Source of the DNA: Occultella kanbiaonis
GTDB lineage: Bacteria; Actinomycetota; Actinomycetes; Actinomycetales; Beutenbergiaceae
Assembly (NCBI RefSeq): GCF_009708215.1
Contig: NZ_CP046175.1
Coordinates: 4,464,001-4,528,000, forward strand
DNA: 64,000 bases
Direction of reading: 5' to 3'
A model generated the notes under the pieces. That model worked only from the letters and a program-made list of their open reading frames with translations. It was not told the DNA's origin and ran no database searches. Every line of letters begins with the position of its first letter. The first letter of the stretch is position 1. Shown piece by piece: positions 1 through 9,622 of the stretch. A program made the translations under genes and the position numbers.

Positions 1-54
1 CGCCGGGTGGACGGCGTGCTGACCCCGAAGGGGCTGATCCTCGCCGTCGAGTGA
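1..54 (+). CDS. C-terminal end of an unidentified protein (partial)
   Basis: An open frame runs from the window edge to a TGA and encodes 17 residues ending VLTPKGLILAVE. The gene begins upstream of the window. The fragment is too short to assign a family. It converges on the penicillin acylase gene, with about 48 bp between the two stop codons. Confidence 0.5.
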   Translation, partial: RRVDGVLTPKGLILAVE

Positions 55-102
55 GCGGTCTCGGGCCGGGTCCGAATCTCTCCCGGCCAGCTTCCGCTCG
101 GC

Positions 103-2784
103 TCAGCCGGGTGGCGTGAGCGTGAGGGTCCGGTCCTGCGTGTCCTCGACGGCGGCCCGGGTGACCGCCCACGGGTACGGCTCGCCGGAGACCCACCGCT
201 CGAACTGATCGTCGTAGTTGCCCGAGGTCGGGTGCCCGGAGTTGCCCAGGAAGTTCTGCCACGTCGAGGCATCCCGGTCCGCGAGGTCGATGACCATCCG
301 CATCGACGGCCCGGCGGTCACGGACAGGTCCGCGTAGCCGCCGACCCAGGCGCTCGCGTCCCAGCTGGTCGCGTTCACCGATGAGCTGCCCCCGCCGACC
401 TCGCGCGGATCCGGGTTGAAGTAGTCCGAGACGATGCCTGGCACCCCACCACCGCCGCCGAGCAGCGCGTGCGTTGGCGCGATCTGGTGGGAGCGACCCC
501 AGCGCCAGTCGTCGGGATCCTTGCCCTGCGAGACGGTCAGCTGCGCGCGGGCGTCGACCAGGGCGAGCCCCAGGATCTCGTCCCGCTGCTCCACCACGGT
601 CAGGGTGGCCCGGTCGTCCCACCACGGACTGGCCTCGTCCTCGAGCAGGTTGCGCACCACGTCGAGCGAGCCGCTGTCCCCACTGGGTCGCTGGGCCTCG
701 GGCACCTGGTCCCAGAACGTCAGCCGGAGCAGGTTCGTCCAGACCGCGGCGAAGTAGGCGGCCGCTGGCGAGTCCTGGTCGTTGACGTAGTCCCAGTCGT
801 CGAAGAGGTCGACCGCCTCGGCCACGAACTCGTCCTGGACCCGCATCTGTTGCAGCACGGGGACCAGCATCTGCGCGTACGGGTTGGCCTCGTCGAGCTG
901 GATCCGGGTCATGTCCGACGTCGTGAACGGCTCACCGGCATCGATCTGTGCGGTGATCAGGTCCCGGATCCGCTGGGCCCGGTAGCCCCGGTCCACGTCG
1001 GTGGCGAGGTCCGGGGCGTTCCCGGGCGAGGTCACGGCCTGGTTCGCCGTGACGATGAAGCCCTCCGCCGGGTCGGTGACGGACGGCATCTGCTCGGGCG
1101 GCACCAGGCCCTGCCAGTCGTGGGCCGGATCCCAGCCCAGCCGCGGCCACCGCCCGTCCGAGGGCACCACCGCGCCGGCGACGTCCGCTCGGATCGGCAC
1201 CGCACCGGCCGCCTGGTAGCCGATCACACCGTCCGTGGTCGCGAACACGAAGCTCTGCGACGGCGAGTCGTAGATCGCGGCCGCTTCGGCAACGTCGTCC
1301 GCGTCGGCGGCGAGGTTCATTGCGAACAGTGCGTCCGCCGTGCGACCCGGGGTCAGCGCCGTCCAGCTCAGGGCGATCGCGTACCCGGACAGACCGGTCG
1401 GCGGGGAGCCGTCGGGCAGCGGCAGGTCCCCGGCCGCCCGGGTGCTGTCGATCGCGTCCGAGACGATCGGTCCGTGCGGGGTGGATCGGACCGCGATGGT
1501 CACGTCGTCACCCCCGTTGACCTCGATCACCTCGGTGCGCTCGAGCAGCGGGAGCCGGTCGCCGGCCCGCAGGTAGGTGCCGTCGGCGTAGACCCGCTCC
1601 AGGAAGAAGTCGCTCGCGTCAGAGGTCAGGTTCGTCAGACCCCAGGCGAGGTCCGGGTTCTGACCGATGACGATCCCGGGCAGCCCGGAGAAGCTGTATC
1701 CGGCGACGTCGAACGGGCAGTCCTCGGAGCGCTCGTTGCAGTGCAGGCCGACCTGGTACCAGATCCCGGGGGCACCGAGACCGAGGTGGGGGTCGTTCGC
1801 GAGCAGCGGCTGCCCGGACTCCGTGTGCTCGCCCGAGATGACCCACGAGTTCGAGCCGAGGCCATCGCCCGCGCCCAGCAGGGCCGGGATCGCGTCCAGG
1901 GCGTTCTGCGCGGCGGCGGCCACGTCGCCGGCGGCGATGCTTGCGTTCGCGTACGGATCCTGCGTGAAGCCGGCACCGGCGTCCGCCTCCCCCTCGCCAC
2001 CACCGGTCAGGTCCATGCCCTGGGCCTGCGCCTCCTCCGCGGCGGCGGCCTCCTGCTGCGTGACGACCTCCGCGGCCGTGGGCAGGATCGGCAGGTTCCT
2101 CGAGCTGTCGTAGCCGGGGTACAGGGCCCCGACCAAATCGAGGTCACCGACCTGGCCGTAGATGGCCGATCTGGCGAGCTCGTCGCCGTAGTTCGAACGC
2201 AGGTCCCAGGCCATGGCCTTGAGCCACGCGAGCGAGTCGATCGGGTCCCACGGCTCGATGGTGTCGACCTCGACGGACATCCCGAGCACCGTGTACTCGA
2301 GCCCGAGCTGACTGGGCTGGCGACCGTCCAGGTAGGCGTTCACCCCGTCTGCGTAGGCACTGAGGTAGGAGCGGGTCGCCGGGTCCAGCAGATCCCACTC
2401 CTGCTCGGCGACCTGGCGCCAGCCGAGGGTACGGGTCGCGATGTCCGCTTCGAGGGCCGCGTCGTTGGCGCCCACCAGTTCGGACAGTCGCCCCGCGGTC
2501 ACGTGGCGGCGGTAGTCCATCTCGAAGAACCGGTCCTGCGCGTGCACGTATCCCTGGGCCATGAACAGGTCCTCGGCGCTGTCGGCGTAGATCTGCGGGA
2601 TGCCCAGTTCGTCGCGAATCACCTCGACCTCGCCGGTCAGTCCGTCGAGTTGCTGGGTGCCACCGTGATCGGGCAGCGGACGGCGCACGAAGATCACCGT
2701 GGTGATCACCCCGGCGACGAGAACGACGACGAGGAAGACGGCCACGGCCAGAGCGATACGTCGAGCAACGGAGATCCCAGCCAC
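103..2784 (-). CDS. Penicillin acylase family protein (Ntn hydrolase)
   Basis: About 893 residues, typical of the penicillin G/cephalosporin/acyl-homoserine-lactone acylase family. These enzymes hydrolyse amide bonds and mature by self-cleavage. A single N-terminal membrane segment (about residues 9-33) suggests a membrane-anchored or exported enzyme. The processing site is visible at GLGSNSW, where the Ser near residue 311 would become the first residue of the beta chain and the nucleophile. The conserved NDPHLGL motif follows soon after. An Ala/Glu/Gly-rich stretch before the cut site fits a linker peptide. The substrate cannot be deduced. The start is uncertain: the frame is open to a TTG at 2823, and I chose the GTG at 2784 because it leaves more room for the divergent fmdB promoter. 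Neither has a good ribosome binding site. Confidence 0.85.
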   Translation of the reverse strand: MAGISVARRIALAVAVFLVVVLVAGVITTVIFVRRPLPDHGGTQQLDGLTGEVEVIRDELGIPQIYADSAEDLFMAQGYVHAQDRFFEMDYRRHVTAGRLSELVGANDAALEADIATRTLGWRQVAEQEWDLLDPATRSYLSAYADGVNAYLDGRQPSQLGLEYTVLGMSVEVDTIEPWDPIDSLAWLKAMAWDLRSNYGDELARSAIYGQVGDLDLVGALYPGYDSSRNLPILPTAAEVVTQQEAAAAEEAQAQGMDLTGGGEGEADAGAGFTQDPYANASIAAGDVAAAAQNALDAIPALLGAGDGLGSNSWVISGEHTESGQPLLANDPHLGLGAPGIWYQVGLHCNERSEDCPFDVAGYSFSGLPGIVIGQNPDLAWGLTNLTSDASDFFLERVYADGTYLRAGDRLPLLERTEVIEVNGGDDVTIAVRSTPHGPIVSDAIDSTRAAGDLPLPDGSPPTGLSGYAIALSWTALTPGRTADALFAMNLAADADDVAEAAAIYDSPSQSFVFATTDGVIGYQAAGAVPIRADVAGAVVPSDGRWPRLGWDPAHDWQGLVPPEQMPSVTDPAEGFIVTANQAVTSPGNAPDLATDVDRGYRAQRIRDLITAQIDAGEPFTTSDMTRIQLDEANPYAQMLVPVLQQMRVQDEFVAEAVDLFDDWDYVNDQDSPAAAYFAAVWTNLLRLTFWDQVPEAQRPSGDSGSLDVVRNLLEDEASPWWDDRATLTVVEQRDEILGLALVDARAQLTVSQGKDPDDWRWGRSHQIAPTHALLGGGGGVPGIVSDYFNPDPREVGGGSSSVNATSWDASAWVGGYADLSVTAGPSMRMVIDLADRDASTWQNFLGNSGHPTSGNYDDQFERWVSGEPYPWAVTRAAVEDTQDRTLTLTPPG

Positions 2785-2903
2785 GCTCCGAGAGTAACGG
2801 CCGCCCGACGGCGCGCGAGGCAACGCATCGCGGGCGCGTAGAATGAGCGATCGGGTCGGCGACGCGCCGGCCCGATCGCCTGTTGGTTATCCCGGAGGAC
2901 CCT

Positions 2904-3296
2904 GTGCCGACCTACGCCTACGCCTGCCAGAACTGCGGCCACGCGTTCGACATCTACCAGTCCTTCAGCGACGACGCGCTCACCGAGTGCCCGAACTGCC
3001 ACGAACCCCGGCTGCGCAAGGTGTTCTCGCCGGTCGGTGTGGTCTTCAAGGGATCCGGCTTCTACCGTACGGACTCGCGCGGCACCTCGACGTCCTCGGA
3101 GGGCGCGGGCAAGAGCGACGCCGGTTCGTCGTCGAAGACCAAGCCGTCGGAGTCCTCAAGCGGCTCCTCGTCCGGTGGTTCGTCCTCGGGCGACTCCTCG
3201 AGCGCCAGTTCCTCGAAGAAGTCGTCCTCCGGCGACTCCTCCTCCGGCGGCTCCTCCAGCAGCGGCAGCAAGGCCGCGGCTCCCGCCGCCAACTGA
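2904..3296 (+). CDS. FmdB/RPP-type zinc ribbon protein with Ser-rich tail
   Basis: 130 residues. The N-terminus MPTYAYACQNCG is the classic start of the FmdB putative regulatory family. Two CxxC pairs (CQNC, CPNC) form one zinc ribbon in the first 45 residues. The GTG at 2904 is chosen because it gives this family N-terminus and lies 4 nt behind GGAGGA (2894-2899). The C-terminal half is almost entirely Ser/Gly with Lys and Asp, and looks disordered. Its role in the cell is unknown; FmdB proteins commonly sit near mscL in actinobacteria, as here. It is divergent from the acylase gene. Confidence 0.85.
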   Translation: MPTYAYACQNCGHAFDIYQSFSDDALTECPNCHEPRLRKVFSPVGVVFKGSGFYRTDSRGTSTSSEGAGKSDAGSSSKTKPSESSSGSSSGGSSSGDSSSASSSKKSSSGDSSSGGSSSSGSKAAAPAAN

Positions 3297-3459
3297 CGCT
3301 CGCACCGGTCTGGAGCCTCGCACGCTCCTGGCTCGTCAAACCGGGGCGCGGCCGAACGTCGTTCCCCGCATGCACAGGAAGCGGCGGTACGCCTGCGTGT
3401 CCACAGGCTCGAACCCGGGCCGACCACCGACAGGCATGACCTGACTACCGTCGGCCCCG

Positions 3460-4146
3460 ATGAGAGCCGACCGGGGACCCCGTACCAGGACGCAGCGAAG
3501 GAACGCGCCAGCCGTCCGATGGCGCGCCGTCCTGTGGCGCTACCGCTTCGTCCTCGCCGCGGCGTGCCTGGGGTGGGCAGCAGTGCTGGCTCTCACGGAC
3601 CTGCGGCCCCCGGCGCCACCGACCACGGACGTCCTGGTGGTGACCGGCACCCTGCCGGCGGGGTCCGTCCTGACCGCTGCGGACCTGGAGGTGCGACAGG
3701 TCCGAGACCCACCGCCGGAGACGGTGCCGCTGGCGGAGGCGGTGGGTGCGCCGCTCACGATCGGGGTGAGCCCTGGGATGCCGGTGGTTCCTACCCTGCT
3801 CGTCGGGCCGGGTCTGGCGGCTGCGGCGCCGGCCGACACGGTCGTGGTCCCGATCCGACTCGCGGATCCCGCGCTCGCCCAACTGGTCCGGGTGGGTGAC
3901 CTGCTCGACCTGTACCTGGCCCCGGTGGACTCCGGCGGCCAGGTCCTGGAGTCCGAGCTGATCACGTCCGGGGCATTGGTCCTGAGCCGCGTGGACGCCC
4001 AGGAAGCGGATGCGTCGCTCTTCGCCGGGACTGCCCCGGCGGCCACGGGTGTCGTGATCGCCGCCGTCGCTGCCCAGGACGCCGCCCGTGTGAGCGGTGC
4101 GAGCGCGGTGGCCCCGTTCCGCGCCGTCCTCGTCGACCGTGACTGA
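3460..4146 (+). CDS. SAF domain protein (CpaB/RcpC-like)
   Basis: 228 residues with one transmembrane helix near residues 30-46, followed by an extracytoplasmic SAF domain. The segment VLVVTGTLPAGSVLTAADLEVRQV matches the SAF signature of Flp pilus assembly protein CpaB and of flagellar FlgA. No pilus genes lie nearby, so this is a stand-alone copy, which is common between fmdB and mscL in Micrococcales. It may act as a periplasmic or cell-wall binding module, but no function can be claimed. A strong hairpin follows it. Confidence 0.75.
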   Translation: MRADRGPRTRTQRRNAPAVRWRAVLWRYRFVLAAACLGWAAVLALTDLRPPAPPTTDVLVVTGTLPAGSVLTAADLEVRQVRDPPPETVPLAEAVGAPLTIGVSPGMPVVPTLLVGPGLAAAAPADTVVVPIRLADPALAQLVRVGDLLDLYLAPVDSGGQVLESELITSGALVLSRVDAQEADASLFAGTAPAATGVVIAAVAAQDAARVSGASAVAPFRAVLVDRD

Positions 4147-4176
4147 TCCGCCGTGACCTGACGGGACCGGACGCAC

Positions 4177-4213
4177 GTGAGGGGTGGGAGCCGGTCGGCT
4201 CCCCACCCCTCAC
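4177..4213. terminator. Bidirectional hairpin terminator between SAF gene and mscL
   Basis: GTGAGGGGTGGGAGCC pairs with GGCTCCCCACCCCTCAC across a tiny loop: about 16 pairs with a one-base bulge. It lies between two convergent stop codons and can serve both genes. It has no long U tract, as is usual in high-GC actinobacteria. Confidence 0.75.
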
Positions 4214-4237
4214 GACCGGGCTCCCGGCCAATTCCGA

Positions 4238-4612
4238 TCAGGCCTGGTTGCCCGAGCGCAGGGAGTCGCGGATCTCGCGCAGCAGCGCGATCTCCTCCGC
4301 GGTCTCCGCAGCCGCTTCGTCAGCCGGGGTGACCATCCGGGCCTTGACGGCCTCGTACGGCTTGACGATCCCGAAGTAGACCACGAAGGCCAGAATGAGG
4401 AAGGCGACGACGGCCGTCAGGAACGGACCGACGGTCGTGAACCCGCCCGGTGCCCACTCGTCGAAGTTCGGCGCTCCGCCGGCCTTCGCGATGATCTCGA
4501 GGATGATGTTCGTGAAGGCGGTGACCACCGCGGCGAACGACGTGGCCATGATGAATGCCACGGCAAGCTCGACCAGGTTGCCCCGCATGATGAAGTCCTT
4601 GAAACCGCCCAA
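4238..4612 (-). CDS. mscL: Large-conductance mechanosensitive channel MscL
   Basis: 124 residues, forming a homopentameric emergency release valve in the inner membrane. The N-terminus GGFKDFIMRGNLVELAVAF is the MscL signature and first helix. A second membrane helix follows (about residues 65-90), then the charged C-terminal bundle EEIALLREIRDSL. I start it at a TTG (4612), preceded by AGGGGA, because that places the conserved GFKDF at the N-terminus. The frame extends to 4669, but the extra residues are unlike MscL. Confidence 0.93.
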   Translation of the reverse strand: MGGFKDFIMRGNLVELAVAFIMATSFAAVVTAFTNIILEIIAKAGGAPNFDEWAPGGFTTVGPFLTAVVAFLILAFVVYFGIVKPYEAVKARMVTPADEAAAETAEEIALLREIRDSLRSGNQA

Positions 4613-4803
4613 GGCTGGTCCCCTCTCTCTGATGGCTGCACAGCCGGATGCGGAGTGATTGCGGCGCAATCGTGATGAATCTGTGTGCGGGGACCAAGGT
4701 AGTCACTCCTGGCACCCCCGCACCTTGACGCTCCATGAACCACGGATCCGGGCGTGTCGGAGCGCGAGTCATGACGCGTCCCAGTGCCGCTGGGATCAGT
4801 GCG

Positions 4804-7800
4804 TCAGGACCAGTGCGGCGGCACGTCGCGTCGGAGCCGGTCGTCGTCGGAGTCGGACGCGCCGTCGCCCCAGGCGCGGTCGTCGTCCTCCCAGGCCCGG
4901 TTCGGGATCGTCGGCTCGGACCGGCCGGACGGGCGAGTCGCGTCGTCGGCGTCGCCAACGGCGTCGTCGGTCGACCCCGGTTCCGCAGTTGCGCCGCCGG
5001 CCTCCCCGGTGTCCGGGTCCGCATCGGCCTCCGGAGCGCCCGCGTCGGTGTCAGCCTCGGTGGATGCCGTCTCCGCGTCAGTCGCCGCGGCGGCCGGGCT
5101 GGTCGTGGTCGCAAGCCCAGAGCGCCGCACGGCCGCCCCGAGGACCGCGTCCACGTGCGTGCCGCGCCTGGCGATGCCGAGCTCGGCGCGCAGTTCCTCG
5201 CGCAGCTCGTCGGTCGACCGGGGCACGGAGTCGGAGCCGATCCAGGCCACCAGGGCATCGAGCTCGTCGTCGCCGTAACGGCTCAACGGTTGGCCGGACG
5301 TGACGTCGGGACGGTCCCCGCGCAGGCCGGCGATCGGCGCCCTGGCAGCCGGCCGGGACGGCTGCGCACCGACCATGGCCAGGCCGCGGGCGGAAGTCGT
5401 GGGCCGGGCCGGGTCACCCTCGGCGGCAGCGTCCTCGTCATCGCTGAGTTCGGCGGGCGGGGCGCCCGAACCTGGGCGGGTGACAGTCACGTTCCGCTCC
5501 GCCAGCACCGCGTGGACGTCGGCTGCGATCCGCTCGGCCTCACCCTGCGGGTCCATGAACACGGCCGTGGAGAACACCATCCGGACCCGCCACCCGCGGT
5601 TCGCGAGGCGGTGCACCCAGTGCCGGTCCCGCCGTCGCAGGCTCGGCTCGGCGACGTACTCCGGGTCGTCGGTGAGTACGGCGACCAACAGCTCCCCCGG
5701 CAGGTCCGGGTGACCGATGGCCAGCGGGACGCGGACGCCCCCTGGAACCCCGTAGCGCGGCACCACGGTGAGCCCGAGCCGCCAGAGCCGCTCGGCGAGA
5801 TCCACGAGCAGCCGGTCGGGTACGTGATCGTCGGTGTCCTCGTCGAGTTCGGCGTGACCGCTCGCGGCGAGGCCGAGGACGTCCTTGAGCATCCGGGCAC
5901 CCTCGGAGCGGAGCCGCTCGGGGTCGAGGTCCTCAGGGGCGAGGCAGCTGACGACGGTGAGCCGGTGCCGCACGGCGTCCAGCGCATCGACGAGGTACTC
6001 GGCACCGTCCGGTCCGGAGATCGCCCCGAACCGGTGCAGGACCCGGCCGTGCGGCGTCTTGCCGTAGCCGAGGCTGAGGATGATCGCGTCCCGGCGCAGC
6101 CCGGCGACCGACTCGACGTCGACGACGGTGAAGGCGTCCGTGCCGGACTGGTCGAAGAACGAGGACATCGCGGCGCTGCCGGCGGCCGTGGAGAGCACGG
6201 CCTCACGGACCCGGTCCGCGTGCCGGCTGTTCAGCGCGATCACGGCCAGCGACTGCTCCGGCCGGGTGAGCGCGTGGTCGATGACGAGGTCGACGACCCG
6301 GTCCACCTCGGCCTGCACGCTCTCGACCACGTCCGAACCGGGCGCCGGCATCCCGGTCCCGTCCACCAGGTCGAGGGTGATCCGAGGACTGTGCGGGGGC
6401 GCCGGCACCGGACTGATGATGTCCGCGTAACCGTGCCGGGCGAGGAACGCGGCGATATCCGTGTCCTGGTCCACCCGGTCCCCGGGCAGGGTTGCCCGCG
6501 GGAGGAGGTCCAGTGCCCGCACCGTCCCGGTGCCGCCCCGGCGGGTGTCACCGAAGACGACGACCTGCCGGGCCCGGGCGATGGCCGAGATAGCCTGCTC
6601 GACCGGCAGGTGCTGCACGGCGTCGAGCACGAGCAGGTCGACCTCCCGGCCGGGCGGGAGCACCTGCGGCACCACCATCGGCGGGACGATCCACACCGGC
6701 CGCGGGGCCCAGGCGACGTCGCCGAACTTGGCCAGCAGCGCCTTGAGGTCCGTGGTGCCCCGCATCACCTCGCGGTAGAACTCCTGAGCACGTGGACGGT
6801 CGGCCGCGATCGCCGCCCGCACCCGCGCGGCCGATCCGGCCAGCACCGGTGCCACCAGGCTCGCGGTCTGGCCTTCGTCCAGCTCCCGGAGCCGGTCCGC
6901 GGCCTCGTCCAGGGACTCGGCCTCGAGGCCGGCCATGGCCGGGTCCTCGGCGAGCATCTCCTCAAGCACGCTCGACCACCAGGCAAGGTCGAACTCGGCG
7001 CCGACCAGGCTCGTCGGCACCCGGCGCTGGCTCAGGTCCGCCACCAGCGGCGCCAGTCCGAGGCCGTTGAGCTTGGCGAGCACGGCGGCCCGCTCGGGCA
7101 TCTGGCGGGCCGCCGCGTCGTCGGCACCGAGCCGCTCGAGACGGGTGGCGAGCTCGGCGAGGGGGACCTGGTCGAGGCGGCGGCCGCCGAGCGTGGAGGC
7201 GAGCACCGGGGAGAGCCGGTCGACGAGGTCGGTGACCTCCTGCGCGGTCCGTCCGATCGCCGTCATCTGCTCGGGCACACGCGGCCAGCCGCCGCCCGCG
7301 CAGTGCCGGCGCCACACGTCCCGGCGCGCGGCCACCTCGACCAATTCCGCGTGCAGATCACCGACGGTGACACCGGGTCGGAGCAGGTCCTTGGCCTGCT
7401 TGCGCAGCCGGCGCCGGGCACCCCAGGACAGGTCCACCTGGTGCTGGACCCGCCAGGCCCGGGTGCCGGTCGCGGCCACCATGTCCGTGGCGGACCGTTC
7501 GAACACCTGCGGGGTGAACACGTCCAGCGAGGACTGGATGCCGTCGAGCAGGATCAGCTGCTCGGTCCACTGGCCGAGGCTCTGCGCCTCGTCGAGTCCG
7601 GTCTGCGCCGAGGCCGCCGCGACCTGCTCGCGCATCGTCGGGAGCACCTCGTTGAGCGCTCGAACATCCTCGAGGGTGGCCTTGGCGTGGTCGGCGCTGG
7701 TCAGCTCGGCACCGAACCACGGCGTGTCCGAGGCCCGGAGCTGGAACGCGCCGAGGGCACCGGCGCGGGCGAGTTCCTCGCGGGCACGGGTGCGCTCGTC

Positions 7801-9399
7801 GGAGTCCATGGTCCGGACCGCGGTACCGGCCAGACGCACCTGGGTGCGCGGTCCGGGCCGCGCCGCGGTCAGTTCGGCCAGTGCCTGCAGCGCCTGGTAG
7901 GCGCTCGCCGACCACGGCGGACGCGGGGTGTGCAGGGCATTGATGTACCCCGAGAGCCGCTTCCGGGCGGCCACCAGGTCCTGGCGCTGCGCGGCGACGG
8001 CGGCGGGGTCCACCTCCGGGTCGGTCGGGTTCAACCCGTCGACGAGGCGGCGGGCCGCGGTCGTGTTCCAGCTCGGATCGTTGCTCAGGTCGAGGGCGAG
8101 GTCGGCGACGCCGACGGCGCGCATCGCGTCGAGCAGGGCACGTGCGGCCCGGCGGGTGCCGGGCACGTACAGCACGCGTTGGCCCTCGGCGGCCGCCTGC
8201 GCCACCACCGCGGTGACGGTGGCCGGCACATCGACCCCTGGCGGGGCGTCGACGAGGACGTGGCCGCCGGCGCGCACCGCGTCCAGCACCCGGTGCTGGC
8301 CCGCGTCCAGGTCCCCGGCACCGCGCTCGGTCGTGGGGTCCCGGTCCTCCGGCTCGGCGGCGGGAACGGTCGACCGCAGGGCGGCGCGGGCGGCGCCGTC
8401 GCCCGCGAGCGCGGCCACCACCTCGTGCTCGGCGAGGCCGGCCTGCTGGGCGTCGAGGTCGTCAGCGAGGGCCTGGCCCGGGTGCACGAACGCGCCGACG
8501 ATGATCCGGGCGTCGATCCGGAACTCGGGCAGGGCCCGGCCGAGCTCCTCGATCGTGGCCAGGGCCGGGCTCGGTGAGAAGCCGTGGGTGCCCATCGTGG
8601 ACCGCGCCACCTCGGCCGGGTCCACGTCGACCCCGTGGGCGCGCAGTTCGCGCACCAGCACCGAGTTGACCTCGACGGCGGGGTCGAGTTCGAGGTCGAT
8701 CTCGGCCTCCGTCCCGTGACCGGTCAGGCGCACCGGGCGCAGCAGCACGGGTGCGTGCACGAGGCGGGTGGTCGGCGCGCTCACCCCGGACGCCGGTGTG
8801 GCATCGTCCGCGCCCAGCGCGGGCACGGTGCCCGCGTCAGCGGCCAGCTCGACCTCCGCCGTCACGCCCGACGCGGGCTCCGCCGTCGGGCCCTCGTCCG
8901 TAGCAGGCGCAGCGGACCGGGCACCGGAGACCTCGGTGCCGGTCACCGGCGTCGCCGGGTACGGCTCGCGCGCGGCCTCGCCGGGCGATTCCGTTCGCCA
9001 GGTGGCGACGCCCACGGCGACGTAGGTGGGTGCCACCCCGTAGCGCTGGGCGAGTTCCTCGGTCCGGGCTCCCATGACGCGGGCCCGGCGCCGGGCCTGG
9101 GTGAGCGCGGAACCCTCCCGGACCAGGTTGGACAGCCGGGTCGAGCGGCCCGCGAAGAGCTGCGCGATGCCGCTGGGGTGGGCTGCGGTCAGATCGACGA
9201 GCGCGTCACCGAGCGCGTCCACGTCCCAGAGGGCGCTGCCCCCGGCGAGGTCGGCGAGCCGGTTGCGCCACTGCGCCGTCGCCTCCGCGACCGTGCGCTC
9301 CCGGGCGGTCGGTTCCGGAGCGGTCTCCTCGTCGGGAGGCTGCGGTGCCGGGGCGGCCTTGCGGCCGCCTGGCAGCGGGAATCGAACGGGCGGGGTCAC
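4804..9399 (-). CDS. Giant SF1 helicase/AAA-like protein with eroded ATPase motifs
   Basis: 1531 residues. The layout recalls actinobacterial DNA2/NAM7-like helicases (DUF4011 type): a helical N-terminal region, a first RecA-like domain from about residue 345, a second RecA-like domain with VVDVESVAGLRRDAIILSLGYG, then a C-terminal endonuclease-fold-like segment (WVHRLANRGWRVRMVFSTAVF) and a charged tail. The expected Walker A GxxxxGK[ST] is APPGVDVPAT with no Lys, and the expected Walker B DE is LVLDAVQHL. It therefore probably does not hydrolyse ATP in the usual way. The N-terminal and C-terminal 100-200 residues are Ala/Asp/Glu-rich and probably disordered. It lies alone between mscL and a DUF488 gene. 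Function unknown. Confidence 0.8.
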   Translation of the reverse strand: MTPPVRFPLPGGRKAAPAPQPPDEETAPEPTARERTVAEATAQWRNRLADLAGGSALWDVDALGDALVDLTAAHPSGIAQLFAGRSTRLSNLVREGSALTQARRRARVMGARTEELAQRYGVAPTYVAVGVATWRTESPGEAAREPYPATPVTGTEVSGARSAAPATDEGPTAEPASGVTAEVELAADAGTVPALGADDATPASGVSAPTTRLVHAPVLLRPVRLTGHGTEAEIDLELDPAVEVNSVLVRELRAHGVDVDPAEVARSTMGTHGFSPSPALATIEELGRALPEFRIDARIIVGAFVHPGQALADDLDAQQAGLAEHEVVAALAGDGAARAALRSTVPAAEPEDRDPTTERGAGDLDAGQHRVLDAVRAGGHVLVDAPPGVDVPATVTAVVAQAAAEGQRVLYVPGTRRAARALLDAMRAVGVADLALDLSNDPSWNTTAARRLVDGLNPTDPEVDPAAVAAQRQDLVAARKRLSGYINALHTPRPPWSASAYQALQALAELTAARPGPRTQVRLAGTAVRTMDSDERTRAREELARAGALGAFQLRASDTPWFGAELTSADHAKATLEDVRALNEVLPTMREQVAAASAQTGLDEAQSLGQWTEQLILLDGIQSSLDVFTPQVFERSATDMVAATGTRAWRVQHQVDLSWGARRRLRKQAKDLLRPGVTVGDLHAELVEVAARRDVWRRHCAGGGWPRVPEQMTAIGRTAQEVTDLVDRLSPVLASTLGGRRLDQVPLAELATRLERLGADDAAARQMPERAAVLAKLNGLGLAPLVADLSQRRVPTSLVGAEFDLAWWSSVLEEMLAEDPAMAGLEAESLDEAADRLRELDEGQTASLVAPVLAGSAARVRAAIAADRPRAQEFYREVMRGTTDLKALLAKFGDVAWAPRPVWIVPPMVVPQVLPPGREVDLLVLDAVQHLPVEQAISAIARARQVVVFGDTRRGGTGTVRALDLLPRATLPGDRVDQDTDIAAFLARHGYADIISPVPAPPHSPRITLDLVDGTGMPAPGSDVVESVQAEVDRVVDLVIDHALTRPEQSLAVIALNSRHADRVREAVLSTAAGSAAMSSFFDQSGTDAFTVVDVESVAGLRRDAIILSLGYGKTPHGRVLHRFGAISGPDGAEYLVDALDAVRHRLTVVSCLAPEDLDPERLRSEGARMLKDVLGLAASGHAELDEDTDDHVPDRLLVDLAERLWRLGLTVVPRYGVPGGVRVPLAIGHPDLPGELLVAVLTDDPEYVAEPSLRRRDRHWVHRLANRGWRVRMVFSTAVFMDPQGEAERIAADVHAVLAERNVTVTRPGSGAPPAELSDDEDAAAEGDPARPTTSARGLAMVGAQPSRPAARAPIAGLRGDRPDVTSGQPLSRYGDDELDALVAWIGSDSVPRSTDELREELRAELGIARRGTHVDAVLGAAVRRSGLATTTSPAAAATDAETASTEADTDAGAPEADADPDTGEAGGATAEPGSTDDAVGDADDATRPSGRSEPTIPNRAWEDDDRAWGDGASDSDDDRLRRDVPPHWS

Positions 9400-9622
9400 C
9401 CGACCACGCTAACGAACTCCTGGCCCGGATAGCACTCTGACCCGCCGAGGTGGGGCGTGCAACGGTGCGATCACGGCCACAATCCGCGCCGATCGACGGC
9501 GGCCGGGCCCACACCGGGTCCGGACATGGAAGGACGGTGTGCGCCACGCAGGGGGCAGGCGACGCACACCGCCGAGGAAGAGTGTGGCCCGCAGATGCTC
9601 CGAATGCAAACTCCGGCCCGGA

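Noticed and set aside
469-2841. 790-codon plus-strand open frame opposite the penicillin acylase
   Set aside because: It is the GC-rich antisense shadow of the acylase gene. It has Arg/Gly/Val-rich composition and no family features, while the minus frame has clear motifs.
4735-8577. 1280-codon plus-strand open frame
   Set aside because: Antisense shadow of the 1531-residue helicase-like gene; composition is His/Arg/Gly rich without domains.
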